Shown: positions 41,464 to 50,549, counted from the stretch's first letter. The stretch: 64,000 bases of DNA from Oscillospiraceae bacterium (GCA_015065605.1 SVPZ01000002.1:51288-115287), one strand, 5' to 3'. Notes: generated from the sequence alone by a model not told the origin. Translations and numbers: made by a program.

Positions 41464-41841
41464 ATGGCATCCGAAAAAATTACTGCTATTATTGAAGAAT
41501 TAAAAGTACTTACAGTTCTTGAGCTTTCTGAGCTTGTTAAGGCTGTAGAAGAAGAGTTTGGCGTATCTGCTGCTGCAGCTGTAGCTGTTGCTGCTCCTGC
41601 TGCCGGTGGCGCTGCTGCTGCTGAAGAAAAGACCGAATTTGACGTTATCCTTGCTGGTGCAGGCGCTAACAAGATCGCTGTTATCAAGGCTGTTCGCGAA
41701 ATCACCGGTCTTGGCCTTGCTGAAGCTAAGGCTCTCGTTGACGGCGCTCCTAAGACTCTTAAAGAGGCTGCTTCTAAGGAAGACGCTGATGCTATCAAGG
41801 CTAAGCTCGAAGAAGCTGGCGCTACTGTTGAACTTAAGTAA
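41464..41841 (+). CDS. rplL: 50S ribosomal protein L7/L12
   Basis: 125-aa L7/L12: N-terminal dimer domain, Ala-rich hinge ([18 protein letters not shown]) and the C-terminal domain ([22 protein letters not shown]). GGAGG at 41450-41454 sets the start at 41464. The operon ends here at a strong terminator; rpoB is not downstream. Confidence 0.96.
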   Translation: MASEKITAIIEELKVLTVLELSELVKAVEEEFGVSAAAAVAVAAPAAGGAAAAEEKTEFDVILAGAGANKIAVIKAVREITGLGLAEAKALVDGAPKTLKEAASKEDADAIKAKLEEAGATVELK

Positions 41842-41862
41842 TTTAAGGTTAGATAAAAAATT

Positions 41863-41892
41863 AAGACTCTGCTTTATGCAGAGTCTTTTTTT
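41863..41892. terminator. Terminator after rplL
   Basis: 10-bp stem AAGACTCTGC/GCAGAGTCTT with loop TTTAT and T7; shared with the convergent kinase gene. Confidence 0.92.
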
Positions 41893-42592
41893 ATAATGCT
41901 CTATAGAGTTTTTTTGCAGATTGATACCTTTTTTGTGGTGAAATATCGGTACATTTTCTTATGATTTTGCCACCTCTGCCTTTCGCCAGCGTTTCACTGG
42001 GATGTCGTCCTGTCAGCATTACGTTTAGTAAAACACCCATTGCGTAGATGTCGGTTCTTTGGTCGCTTTGTGTGATACCAAGTTGTTCGGGGGAGGCATA
42101 TCCCACCGTTCCCATAACAACCGTATCCTTTTTTGAATTATTTAACTTTCGGTATGCGTTAAAGTCAATTAATACAACGTGATTATTTTTCGAAATAAGA
42201 ACGTTTTCGGGTTTAATATCTCTGTGTATTATATTCATCCCGTGTAAAACCTCAATAGCTTTGCATAGAGATTTTAAAAGTTTTGAAGCTTCTTTATAGT
42301 TGTACTTTTTAATCTCCATTGATTCGGCAAGAGTAATGGAATCGATATATTCTTCAAGAGCTATCATTCCGTCGTCAAGAATTATTGTGTCATAAATTTT
42401 CGGAAGATTTTTACAGTCTATATTTACAAGTTCTTCGTATGCAGAAACCCTTTCCGCATAACTTCTGAGCACAATATCCTTATTTAACTGTTTGTGTCGA
42501 AAATGGAAAACCGTATATTCGGCTTTGTTTACCCATACGTGCATAAGCTGATAGGTTTTTTTGAAATTTTCTATATAATCGTTACGCGTCAT
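41891..42592 (-). CDS. Small Ser/Thr protein kinase
   Basis: 233-aa single-domain Hanks-type kinase without membrane segment. Catalytic loop HRDIKPENVLI and the metal-binding triad as DFN (LIDFNAYR) instead of DFG; activation segment GTVGYASPEQ is intact. The glycine-rich loop and the usual VAIK lysine are poorly preserved (N-terminus KDIVLRSY), so it may be an atypical or specialised kinase. Third gene of an operon, 9 nt after the zinc-ribbon/LRR gene, behind an HTH gene. Confidence 0.85.
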   Translation of the reverse strand: MTRNDYIENFKKTYQLMHVWVNKAEYTVFHFRHKQLNKDIVLRSYAERVSAYEELVNIDCKNLPKIYDTIILDDGMIALEEYIDSITLAESMEIKKYNYKEASKLLKSLCKAIEVLHGMNIIHRDIKPENVLISKNNHVVLIDFNAYRKLNNSKKDTVVMGTVGYASPEQLGITQSDQRTDIYAMGVLLNVMLTGRHPSETLAKGRGGKIIRKCTDISPQKRYQSAKKLYRAL

Positions 42593-42601
42593 TTTTTATA
42601 C

Positions 42602-43678
42602 CTAATATGCATTGTATTTCCAGTTGGCGTTTTTTAAATAATCGTTTTGCGCTCCAATGGAAATTGTTTCACGTTTGGCTTGGTCGGAGCCGTAATATAC
42701 GGTGGTTAGTTTATTGCAACCCCAAAAGGCAGCATCGCTTATTCCCACTATGGATGCCGGTATTTTTATACTGGATAAAGCGGTACAGTGTTCGAAGGTT
42801 CCAAACTGAATACCGCGAAAACCTGACGGAATAGTAACACTTTTTAATGATTTGCAACCGTAAAAAGCATAAGTGCCTATTGAAGTTAAACTTTCGGGAA
42901 GGTTAATGGAAGAAAGTGAAGTGCAGTTGTAAAATGCTGACCCTTCAATAATTTTTACTGTACTCGGGAGAGTGATAGAGGTAACGTTTTTGCAATGAGC
43001 AAAAGCCGCTTCTTTTATAACGGTCACGTTTTTTCCGTTTATTGTTTTTGGAATATTTATAGTTCCCGAAGCGTTTTCAGCACAATCGGTAATAACTATC
43101 CCCGAAGGGTAACTTGTACGTTCTTCGTATTTGAAATAAATGGGGACAGCATTATTTTGTGCGTTATTTTTCGAAGTGTCGGAAGAAGGTGAAGAAGCGG
43201 GCGAAGAGGAAGATGAAATTATTGATGAATTGTCATCAATAAAGGTGGAGGACGTTTCAGAGGGACTTTGGGTTGAGTCTTCACTTGAAGAATTATTTGA
43301 AGGTGTGCTTTCGTCTTCGCTGCTACTGCTGTGCTGAGTGTCGTGAGATGTATCAGGAGTGTTTGAAGCCGTATTTTTGTTAAATAAAATCGGCAAAAAG
43401 GTTGAGCCCGACGAAGTTTGGCTGTTACCGTCGGATGAATAACCTTTACTTTCGGTTATTATATCGGGGGGATTTAACGGTATTTTACTTAGAATATAAA
43501 AACTGCCCACAGAAAATATTATAAGCACAACAAAAACGGCGACAGAATGAATCAGGCGCCGAGAGAGTGTTGTTTTTTTTGAGACGATAACCTTTCTTTC
43601 GATAAGGCTAGCCATACAATAAATGCAAAAATTAGCGTTATCCGCTATTTCAGCATTGCAAAAAGGACAGTTTTTCAT
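42602..43678 (-). CDS. Zinc-ribbon, single-TM, LRR_5 surface protein
   Basis: 358-aa protein in four parts: an N-terminal zinc ribbon (CPFCNAEIADNANFCIYC, residues 4-21), a membrane helix (about 43-65, SVAVFVVLIIFSVGSFYIL), a Ser/Thr/Asp/Asn-rich stalk (about 75-180) and BspA-like leucine-rich repeats (about 185-340; units such as AFYNCTSLSSINLPESLTSI). The order puts the zinc ribbon inside and the repeats outside the cell. With the downstream kinase and upstream HTH gene (gaps 9 and 4 nt) it looks like a transmembrane sensor. The Ser/Thr-rich stalk is extracellular in this model, so it is a glycosylation candidate rather than a kinase target. Confidence 0.82.
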   Translation of the reverse strand: MKNCPFCNAEIADNANFCIYCMASLIERKVIVSKKTTLSRRLIHSVAVFVVLIIFSVGSFYILSKIPLNPPDIITESKGYSSDGNSQTSSGSTFLPILFNKNTASNTPDTSHDTQHSSSSEDESTPSNNSSSEDSTQSPSETSSTFIDDNSSIISSSSSPASSPSSDTSKNNAQNNAVPIYFKYEERTSYPSGIVITDCAENASGTINIPKTINGKNVTVIKEAAFAHCKNVTSITLPSTVKIIEGSAFYNCTSLSSINLPESLTSIGTYAFYGCKSLKSVTIPSGFRGIQFGTFEHCTALSSIKIPASIVGISDAAFWGCNKLTTVYYGSDQAKRETISIGAQNDYLKNANWKYNAY

Positions 43679-43682
43679 TATT

Positions 43683-44123
43683 TCATCCTAGAGTTTTAAA
43701 ACCGTAATTAAAAAGTAATTCGTTGATTTCAGGAATAGATAGATTTTTGAAAAATCCGTATATGACAACGCTGTCAAAGGGGAGTTTTATATATAAAGGC
43801 GGATATCCCGCGCTTTTTAATAACGTCTGAGTTTCATCGAAATTCAAACCCATACCTATCGCTAAAGCTAAAAGCTTTTTGCGGTCAGGTAAACGCAGTC
43901 CCGAAAAAATCTGATAGGAATAAACTTCAGAAAGTCCCGAATTTTTTATAATATCAGATTTATGAAGATTTTTTTCCTTGATTAATTCATCCAATAATTC
44001 CGAAAGAGGTTTTTCGGTAATATATTCCTTATTTTCGTTGTAAAATGTGTTGAAATCTTCATTTAAATGGAGTTCTTCAACAATTTTAGAAGTGTCTTTA
44101 GTCAATTTCCTCAATCCCAACAT
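43683..44123 (-). CDS. HTH protein of the kinase operon
   Basis: 146-aa protein with a Cro/CI-like HTH (KSDIIKNSGLSEVYSYQIFS) followed by DRKKLLALAIGMGLNFDETQ, a pattern shared by a family of clostridial regulators found beside Ser/Thr kinases. The C-terminal 50 residues (VVIYGFFKNLSIPEINELL) are conserved in that family. The promoter TATAAT ends only about 13 nt upstream of the ATG at 44123 and no RBS is visible, so the mRNA would be almost leaderless; an alternative TTG at 44105 with AGG close by gives a better N-terminus for the family (LTKDTSKIVEEL). Confidence 0.75.
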   Translation of the reverse strand: MLGLRKLTKDTSKIVEELHLNEDFNTFYNENKEYITEKPLSELLDELIKEKNLHKSDIIKNSGLSEVYSYQIFSGLRLPDRKKLLALAIGMGLNFDETQTLLKSAGYPPLYIKLPFDSVVIYGFFKNLSIPEINELLFNYGFKTLG

Positions 44124-44136
44124 TTGTGCTGATTAG

Positions 44137-44165
44137 ATTATATCACACTAAACAAAATATTTCAA
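44137..44165 (-). promoter_or_regulatory. Promoter of the HTH-LRR-kinase operon
   Basis: Minus strand TTGAAA (44165-44160), 17-nt spacer, perfect TATAAT (44142-44137). Confidence 0.75.
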
Positions 44166-44183
44166 CTATGCTTATAGCATAGT
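44165..44183. promoter_or_regulatory. Perfect palindrome between divergent promoters
   Basis: ACTATGC-TTATA-GCATAGT, 7-bp arms. It touches the -35 box of the minus-strand HTH operon and lies 10 bp before the -35 of the + strand promoter; a likely operator, possibly for the HTH protein itself. Confidence 0.55.
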
Positions 44184-44193
44184 AAATTAATTA

Positions 44194-44222
44194 TTGCTTT
44201 AATAAAAGTTGTGTAGTATAAT
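44194..44222 (+). promoter_or_regulatory. Promoter upstream of MITE copy 2 and the dockerin/LRR gene
   Basis: TTGCTT (44194-44199), 17-nt spacer, perfect TATAAT (44217-44222). The expected transcription start is at about 44229, the first bases of the MITE. Confidence 0.65.
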
Positions 44223-44229
44223 CAGTATA

Positions 44230-44500
44230 AGCAAACACGAATAATCCGAACCTGATTTTAAAGGCTCAATTTTCGTCTTTGCATTGTTAAAATACTCGTT
44301 AATCCGTCAGGATTAACTGCGTTTTGTGCCTCGCACAGCCAAAAATTCAACTCTTTAAAATTCTGCGACCTAAAACGGACAGAATTTCGAGTGATTTTTG
44401 GTGCGGAAGAATCCGTCAGGCTAACGCCTACGGGTGATGACAAACCGAAAAGTGCCGAAAGAATGCCGTTTTAGGCAGGTTCGGATTATTCGTGTTTGCT
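44230..44500. mobile_element. 271-bp MITE, copy 2
   Basis: Same length and ends as the copy at 12292-12562, flanked by TA at 44228-44229 and 44501-44502. Differs at two positions: T/A in the CCAAAATTTC run and G/A in AAAACGGGCAG. Both copies are in the same orientation in the window. It lies between a promoter and the start codon of the dockerin/LRR protein gene. Confidence 0.92.
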
Positions 44501-44523
44501 TAAGTAAATTTAGGGTGGCAAGT

Positions 44524-45897
44524 ATGAAGAAAATTATATCGTTTATTTTATTTATTTGCATATTAATATCTTGTGTTAATTGTATTTCTTTTTCTGTTTC
44601 AGCGCTTAGCGGAACCACAGGGGAATGTAGTTGGCAACTTGACGGAAAAGTGCTTTATATTAACGGTAACGGAAAAATGGCTGATTATCAGGGCGAGGAT
44701 ATTCCGTGGGGAAATGATTTTACCGAGGTTATTATAGGTGAAGGCGTTACCGAAATCGGTGAATTTGCGTTTGCTTATACGTCGGTAAGTAAGGTTAGCC
44801 TTGCCGAAAGTGTAGAAGGAATCAATTTTGGAGCATTCTTAGCTGCGCCTATAAAAGAAATCACCTTTGGTGAAAACGTTAAATATATTGATGCGGTTGC
44901 TTTCGAAGGCTCAAAGGTTGAAAAAATAACCTTCAAGGGCGCCACCTTCCTTAATTCAAATGCATTTGATTATTGCGAAAACCTCACAGAAATTGATTTC
45001 GGCAATGGTGGAGTCAGAATAGGTTCTTGTGTTTTTTCCGGTTGCTCGGCTATTAAAAAACTTAATCTTGAAACTGTTGAGGAGATAGGCGGTGCGGCTT
45101 TTGGCGGCTGTACAGCGATTAAACAGATTACTATAGGAAATGAAATTAAAGAGATAGGCGGCGCGGCTTTTTCAGGATGTATTTCTCTTGAGAGCGCGAC
45201 TATTGGCGATAACGTTGAAAAAATAAACGACTACGCGTTTGCCGGTTGCACAGGTTTAAAAGAAGTGATTTTCGGTGCAAAAATGAAAGAGGTTGGCGTT
45301 GAGGCGTTCCTTGACTGTCCATCTCTTGAAAAAATAGTGCTTAACGGTAATGCAGTTAACTTCGGATATAACGCTATATACAATACGGCGTATTTTAATA
45401 ATGAAGATAATTGGGAAGACGGCGTACTATACTTAGAAAACGTGTTGGTTGCTGTAAAAGATACCTTTGACGGAGTATATACCATAAAAAAAGGAACTAA
45501 AATTATCAGTAGTTACGCATTTTTAAGAACTTCGTCTTTGGCTGTGCTGTACGTTCCGAACAGTATGGAAAAAATAGCTGATTCTGCTTTTGAGGAGTGT
45601 ATATCGCTGTTGGAGGTTTATTACGAAGGCGATGAAGAAACGTGGCTTAGCTTGAATGAAAATTATTTTAAAACCAATAATGAAGCTCTTGTATATGCAT
45701 ACGTAAACTTCCAAACAGATAATGTCTTGGGGGATTGTGACGGCGACAGTACGCTTACTACGACTGATTTGGCAGTTCTTAAACTTATCCTTTCGGGAAT
45801 AGAAAAAAGAAACAACAACCTTCCTGATATAAATCAAGACGGAGTATTTGATGTAGTGGACCTGGCAACCCTTAAACTTATGTTAGCAAATATATAA
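44524..45897 (+). CDS. Secreted BspA-like LRR protein with dockerin
   Basis: 457-aa secreted protein. Signal peptide (KKIISFILFICILISCVNCISF... to about residue 28), then BspA-type LRR_5 repeats (about 50-380; units such as AFSGCISLESATIGDNVEKI) and a C-terminal type I dockerin (about 398-457) with LGDCDGDSTLTTTDLAVLKL and DINQDGVFDVVDLATLKL. It should bind a cohesin scaffold and mediate binding to hosts, other cells or polymers. The start at 44524 follows GGGTGG; a frame extended to 44434 would begin inside the MITE and is rejected. Confidence 0.88.
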   Translation: MKKIISFILFICILISCVNCISFSVSALSGTTGECSWQLDGKVLYINGNGKMADYQGEDIPWGNDFTEVIIGEGVTEIGEFAFAYTSVSKVSLAESVEGINFGAFLAAPIKEITFGENVKYIDAVAFEGSKVEKITFKGATFLNSNAFDYCENLTEIDFGNGGVRIGSCVFSGCSAIKKLNLETVEEIGGAAFGGCTAIKQITIGNEIKEIGGAAFSGCISLESATIGDNVEKINDYAFAGCTGLKEVIFGAKMKEVGVEAFLDCPSLEKIVLNGNAVNFGYNAIYNTAYFNNEDNWEDGVLYLENVLVAVKDTFDGVYTIKKGTKIISSYAFLRTSSLAVLYVPNSMEKIADSAFEECISLLEVYYEGDEETWLSLNENYFKTNNEALVYAYVNFQTDNVLGDCDGDSTLTTTDLAVLKLILSGIEKRNNNLPDINQDGVFDVVDLATLKLMLANI

Positions 45898-45922
45898 ATA
45901 ATAACAAATTATTTACTAAAAT

Positions 45923-45955
45923 AAAGGATAGAGAACGTTCTCTATCCTTTATTGT
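45923..45955. terminator. Bidirectional terminator
   Basis: 28-bp perfect palindrome AAAGGATAGAGAAC/GTTCTCTATCCTTT between convergent genes. Confidence 0.85.
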
Positions 45956-45966
45956 TTACGAGTGTT

Positions 45967-47460
45967 TTATTTAGTTGTTATCAAATACGTGCAGTTTGCG
46001 GTTAATTTGAGTGTTAGTTCGTTTTCTTTTGAAATAAATTCCTTAATAGGCTTTATAAGTCCTTCTTCGCGAAGGATTTTAAGTTCTTCCTCGCTCATAT
46101 TTTCGTTATATCCGTTACGCTGATAAAGTCTATAAGGATTGGTGGTTTCCTTATCAATACAGTAAACCCTTACTTTTTTGCCCTTGACTTCATCGGGAAG
46201 TACAAGGGTTTCCTGTTTCTTTGGAATATCTTCCTTAAAATATTTACTGCAGTATGTTAACATAATACTGTAGTTACCGTTTTTATCGGTGGTGGGAAGA
46301 AGGAAGGTGTTTTCATCTGCACCATTGTATTTTAAGAAGTTAGTAAACAAACGGGAAGAAAGCAGATAAGCGTTATAAATAGGCTTTGTAATGAAATTAA
46401 GGGTGAAGAAGTTTCTGAATCCCGAAAAGTCGGTTATCATTTCGTGCTGACCGGACAGGCAAATCATCAGCTTATCAATATTTATATTGTGGTCAACAAA
46501 ATCATAAATAAGCTTAGTGAAGTAGGAAGAGAAAATCTCGGTTTCTCTGTCCATAAATTTAGGACATTCTTCTACGTTATAGTATCCGTGACTTGCCATA
46601 CCCCATTCGTCAATAATTATGGGCGTATTTTCAAAACCACACTTTTCTATAATTTCCTTATAGGTGTTATATATTTGAATAATTGCATCGGTGTAAAATT
46701 CATCGTTCTGGCTTTTTATTAACCAAGGATTAGTACCATACGTGTGTAAAGATATAAAATCAATTTTTAAATCCTTTTCCCTTATGGTATTGAGTAAGTT
46801 TTCAAAGAAGAATTTAGAAGAGGGGAGTGCTATTGCAGGGCCGCCGAGTTTAACCTCTTCACTTGCTCTTCTGATACCATTCTGGAAGTATTTATAAAGT
46901 TTTGCATATTCTTTTGCTCTAAATTCGGTATGCTCCGCTCCTTTATAGTCTGCCATAAAGAAGCAGGAAACGTCGGCTTCGTTAAAACACTGCATTCTCC
47001 AGTTTTTAACCCTTTCAATTCCGTAACGCTCAATTAAGTGCTTTGTGTACTGATAACATACCTCTTCCCATAAAGCATAATCCTTAGGACGAGAGGTATT
47101 AAACATTTTACCCTTATATCGCGTCTTGTTTTTGGAAACACTTGCAAGAGCCTGATTATTCTCGGCAATGCAAGATGGCATAGAGGCATAAGCAATAAGC
47201 AAATCAAAACCTTTTTCAACAAGATAGTCAAGACGCAAATCGTTTATACGAAAATCGTAAAGCAAATTGCCGTCTTCGTCGGTATAAACAATATCCTCAA
47301 GCATTGCGTAAATTCGTATTGTGCCAATGGATTTATCCTTTGCAAATCGGTCGATAATGCGTTTGCCCCAAGGGTCTTCAATAGCATCGGTAGGATGAAA
47401 AAGACAGTGGTTCCAGAATTTATTGGTGGTTTTTATTACTTCATTACTGATTTTCAGCAT
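45967..47460 (-). CDS. GH39-like beta-xylosidase/glycosidase
   Basis: 497-aa cytoplasmic TIM-barrel glycosidase of GH39 type. The acid/base Glu is in MQCFNEADVS and the nucleophile Glu in IIIDEWGMAS; SLHTYGTNPW lies between. A C-terminal beta domain follows. Third gene of the uxaC operon, starting 2 nt after the SDR gene with AGGAGG. Together with uronate catabolism this suggests degradation of xylo-uronide oligosaccharides (glucuronoxylan type) or another uronate-xyloside. Confidence 0.82.
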   Translation of the reverse strand: MLKISNEVIKTTNKFWNHCLFHPTDAIEDPWGKRIIDRFAKDKSIGTIRIYAMLEDIVYTDEDGNLLYDFRINDLRLDYLVEKGFDLLIAYASMPSCIAENNQALASVSKNKTRYKGKMFNTSRPKDYALWEEVCYQYTKHLIERYGIERVKNWRMQCFNEADVSCFFMADYKGAEHTEFRAKEYAKLYKYFQNGIRRASEEVKLGGPAIALPSSKFFFENLLNTIREKDLKIDFISLHTYGTNPWLIKSQNDEFYTDAIIQIYNTYKEIIEKCGFENTPIIIDEWGMASHGYYNVEECPKFMDRETEIFSSYFTKLIYDFVDHNINIDKLMICLSGQHEMITDFSGFRNFFTLNFITKPIYNAYLLSSRLFTNFLKYNGADENTFLLPTTDKNGNYSIMLTYCSKYFKEDIPKKQETLVLPDEVKGKKVRVYCIDKETTNPYRLYQRNGYNENMSEEELKILREEGLIKPIKEFISKENELTLKLTANCTYLITTK

Positions 47461-47461
47461 T

Positions 47462-48301
47462 TTATACTCCTCCTAAGGTTAAAAATCCGCCGTCAACGGG
47501 AATGGTAATTCCGGTTACGAAGGATGAATTTTGTTCGTCCAATAACCATTTGACACAGCCTGTAAGGTCGTTTGCCTGACCGAATCTGCCCATAGGTGTA
47601 TGCCCTATAACTTGTTCGCCGCGCTTGGTAAGACCTTCTTCTACGGTACCGAGATAGGCTTTGCTTCGCTCGTTTACCATAAATCCGGGAGCGATAGCGT
47701 TAATTCTTATATTCGCGGGAGCGTAGTATGCCGCAAATGATTGGGTGAGATTGGATATGGCGGCTTTGCTCATAGCGTAAGCAAAACAACGGGTCAGAGG
47801 ACAGTAACTATTCATAGAGGCAAAGTTGATAACGCTGCCGCCACCTTTTTTCACCATCTGCTTTGCAAATTCCATAGTAGGAATAACGGTGCCCATTATA
47901 TTTATATCAAGCACACTTTTAAAGGCATCCATATCAATATCATAAAGTCCTTTTGCGCCTTCCTCAAGCTCACCGCTTAACTCTCTTGGATCGAATTTGG
48001 TGATGGTGGGCATTGCCTTTGCGTTGTTTCCGCCGGCGCCGTTAATAAGAAAATCGCAACCGCCGACTTTTTCTACCTCGCTGCCCAGAACTGCTATAGC
48101 ATCTTTATCGGTAACGTCGCAGGGATAAACTAACGCATCGCCGCCGAAGGACCTGATTGTTTCGTAAACCTTTTTAAGTTTTTCTTCTGTTCTGCCGATA
48201 AGGAAAACCTTTGCGCCTTCTTTTGCGAGATTTATGGCGATTTCACTGCAAAGAGTACCGCCTGCTCCCGTTACTACTGCTATTTTATCTTTGAATTTCA
48301 T
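47462..48301 (-). CDS. SDR oxidoreductase, probable fructuronate reductase (mannonate oxidoreductase)
   Basis: 279-aa short-chain dehydrogenase with AVVTGAGGTLCSEIA (NAD(P) site), INGAGGNNAKA, catalytic Ser in NFASMNSY and YAMSK (Tyr, Lys). This subfamily stands next to uxaC in Firmicutes and reduces D-fructuronate to D-mannonate (the non-UxuB form). Starts one base after the uxaC stop, with AGGAG inside the end of uxaC. Confidence 0.8.
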   Translation of the reverse strand: MKFKDKIAVVTGAGGTLCSEIAINLAKEGAKVFLIGRTEEKLKKVYETIRSFGGDALVYPCDVTDKDAIAVLGSEVEKVGGCDFLINGAGGNNAKAMPTITKFDPRELSGELEEGAKGLYDIDMDAFKSVLDINIMGTVIPTMEFAKQMVKKGGGSVINFASMNSYCPLTRCFAYAMSKAAISNLTQSFAAYYAPANIRINAIAPGFMVNERSKAYLGTVEEGLTKRGEQVIGHTPMGRFGQANDLTGCVKWLLDEQNSSFVTGITIPVDGGFLTLGGV

Positions 48302-49654
48302 TTATATCTCTCCTATTACATCTTTTGCGTTTTTATAACACATTCTTTTCACTAAATCTTCCAAAGCGTTATAATCGAAAATTTCACCGTTTTCGAACAT
48401 TTCACCAAGGACACTGCAAAGTATTCTTCTGAAATAATCATGACGAACGAAGGACAAAAAACTTCTCGAATCTGTAGTCATTCCTAAAAAATTATAAAGC
48501 AAAGAGAAGGAGGCGGTATCGTTCAGCATATCGGTAATACCTTTCTTGTGGTCACACCACCACCATGCAGGGCCTTGAGTTATGAGTCCCGATTTTCCGT
48601 CGCGAGAAAAAGAACCCGATAGACAGGAAAAAGTAGCGTTATCGGCAGGATTAAGGGTGAAAAGTACGGTTTTAGGAAGTCTTTCCTTAGTTTTATCTAT
48701 CGTGTCAAGCATTTTTGCGACAGAGTCAATATCAACGCAACTTCCGATAGCGGCAAAACCGCCTGCTGCTCCAAGTCTTTGACGAAGAGCGGAGCTTGTA
48801 TAACGCTGAGCACCGATATGAAGCTGCATTATCATACCGTTTTTGGCGTATTCCTGTGCTATAAAGCAAAGCATATAGGAAAAGAACTTTTCTTTTTGCT
48901 TTTTTTCGGCATCACCGTTTATTAATCGGTCAAAATATTTTTCGCTATCTGAGTCGTCTTCGAAAAATCTGAAACCGTTATCGAGCGCATGGTCGGAAAA
49001 TATACAACCTGCTTTTCTAAATACCTTTATCTGTTTCGAAACGGCGCTTTTATAGTCGCTTAGGTTTTTAATTTCGGTATTGGTTATCTTGCTTAATTCG
49101 CTGACGAATTTTTTGTCGGGTGCAAGAACGTTGTCTGCTCTCAGAGAAGGGGTGACACCCTTTACGTTTTTTAATATTTCAGGATTATCCGTAAGGGTAA
49201 AACAGGGGCAAACAAGTTCGGCATTAAATTTATTTAAAAAGAATTTTGGTGTTACTTCGTTTTCTTCTAAAAAAGCATTGCATTTTTCATAAATACTTAC
49301 TGCGTTTTCGCCGTTTGGTAAGTCTTCAATACCGAAAACGTAAGAAAGCTCCATCAAACTCCAATGGTAAAGGGGATTTCCGATAAGTTTAGGAAAGGTT
49401 TCGCACCATTTGATAAATTTTTCCTTTTTATCTTTGTTTCCCGTTATATATTCCTCATTAACTCCGCACATACGCATAACGCGGTGCTTATATGGGTCGG
49501 GCGCCACCCACAAATCATAAACGTTATTAAATCTATTGTTGCTTTTTACGTCCTCAAGACTTAAATGATTATGATAATCAATTATCGGCAAATCCTTAAC
49601 AGCGCCGTATAATTTTTTTGCGGTACTGTTTGATAGTAAAAAATATTCGTCCAT
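48302..49654 (-). CDS. uxaC: Glucuronate (uronate) isomerase
   Basis: 450-aa UxaC of the amidohydrolase superfamily, converting D-glucuronate to D-fructuronate or D-galacturonate to D-tagaturonate. Recognised by IDYHNHLSLEDV at the N-terminus, QLHIGAQRYTSSALRQRLG in the centre and SRSFLSFVRHDYFRR near the C-terminus. Only slightly shorter than the E. coli enzyme. First gene of the uxaC-SDR-GH39 operon; AAGGAAAGTG is the RBS. Divergent AraC gene at 49777. Confidence 0.92.
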   Translation of the reverse strand: MDEYFLLSNSTAKKLYGAVKDLPIIDYHNHLSLEDVKSNNRFNNVYDLWVAPDPYKHRVMRMCGVNEEYITGNKDKKEKFIKWCETFPKLIGNPLYHWSLMELSYVFGIEDLPNGENAVSIYEKCNAFLEENEVTPKFFLNKFNAELVCPCFTLTDNPEILKNVKGVTPSLRADNVLAPDKKFVSELSKITNTEIKNLSDYKSAVSKQIKVFRKAGCIFSDHALDNGFRFFEDDSDSEKYFDRLINGDAEKKQKEKFFSYMLCFIAQEYAKNGMIMQLHIGAQRYTSSALRQRLGAAGGFAAIGSCVDIDSVAKMLDTIDKTKERLPKTVLFTLNPADNATFSCLSGSFSRDGKSGLITQGPAWWWCDHKKGITDMLNDTASFSLLYNFLGMTTDSRSFLSFVRHDYFRRILCSVLGEMFENGEIFDYNALEDLVKRMCYKNAKDVIGEI

Positions 49655-49776
49655 ATAATCACTTTCCTTGTGGTATTTGACAATTTCATAAAAATACTAT
49701 ATAATATAAATTAGGAAAAGTGAATACTTTATTTGATTAATTTATATGGTATTCGCTAATGTTTTAGGAGAAGTTT

Positions 49777-50514
49777 ATGGAAGATATTCGTTGTTTTGAA
49801 AAAAATGAACTAACCCTTGAAAAAATCAGCTTTATAAGTATAATCAGAAATAAAGATTACGTCTTTGAAAATAAAAGAGGAAAACAGGTTTATTCCTTTG
49901 TTTATGCCGAATCGGGAAGTAACGAATTTTGTTATAACGATGGAATGGATAAAATCGTCTTAAAAAAAGGAGAAATGCTTTTCATTCCAAAGGAATTTCC
50001 CTATAGAACCACTTACTTGATGGATAACACCCGTATTAAAATGATTTGCTTTGATTCGGAATATGATTTAGGAATAGGGGATAAGCCGTTTATTAAAAAA
50101 TCTGTAGAAATAACAAACGAATTTTCAACAGTAACCAGAGCGCAAATGCAAGACCATCTTTATCTCAGTTCGGTTATATACAGGATTTTGTATATACTTA
50201 AAAGAAGTCAGGAAACGGTGCCTGAACGTTATAAAAAAATAATTCCCGCCTTAAACGAAATTGAAAATAATTATTTTGAAAATCAGCCAATTTCATATTA
50301 TGCGGGACTTTCTTATATGAGTGAATCGAATTTTCGCCGTCTGTTCAAAGAGTTTATGGGAAAAAGCGTTATAGAATACCGCAATGAAATTCGCTTAAGA
50401 GAAGTAAATAAAATGCTCATAAGCGGAGAATATACCGTCAGTGAAGCAGCCATTGCCGCAGGTTTTAACAATATGTCCTTTTTCTATGAACTCTATAGAA
50501 AATATAATAAATAA
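49777..50514 (+). CDS. AraC-family regulator of the uxaC operon
   Basis: 245-aa AraC regulator with cupin-type N-terminus (LKKGEMLFIPKEFPYR) and double HTH (MSESNFRRLFKEFMGKS; AAGFNNMSFFYELYRKYN). Divergent from uxaC across a 120-bp spacer; likely responds to a uronate or xylooligosaccharide. TTAGGAG is the RBS. Confidence 0.87.
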   Translation: MEDIRCFEKNELTLEKISFISIIRNKDYVFENKRGKQVYSFVYAESGSNEFCYNDGMDKIVLKKGEMLFIPKEFPYRTTYLMDNTRIKMICFDSEYDLGIGDKPFIKKSVEITNEFSTVTRAQMQDHLYLSSVIYRILYILKRSQETVPERYKKIIPALNEIENNYFENQPISYYAGLSYMSESNFRRLFKEFMGKSVIEYRNEIRLREVNKMLISGEYTVSEAAIAAGFNNMSFFYELYRKYNK

Positions 50515-50548
50515 AAAATGCCATTGAAACTTTTCAATGGCATTTTAA
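50515..50548. terminator. Bidirectional terminator
   Basis: 15-bp stem AAAATGCCATTGAAA/TTTCAATGGCATTTT between the AraC gene and convergent nagA. Confidence 0.9.
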
Positions 50549-50549
50549 A

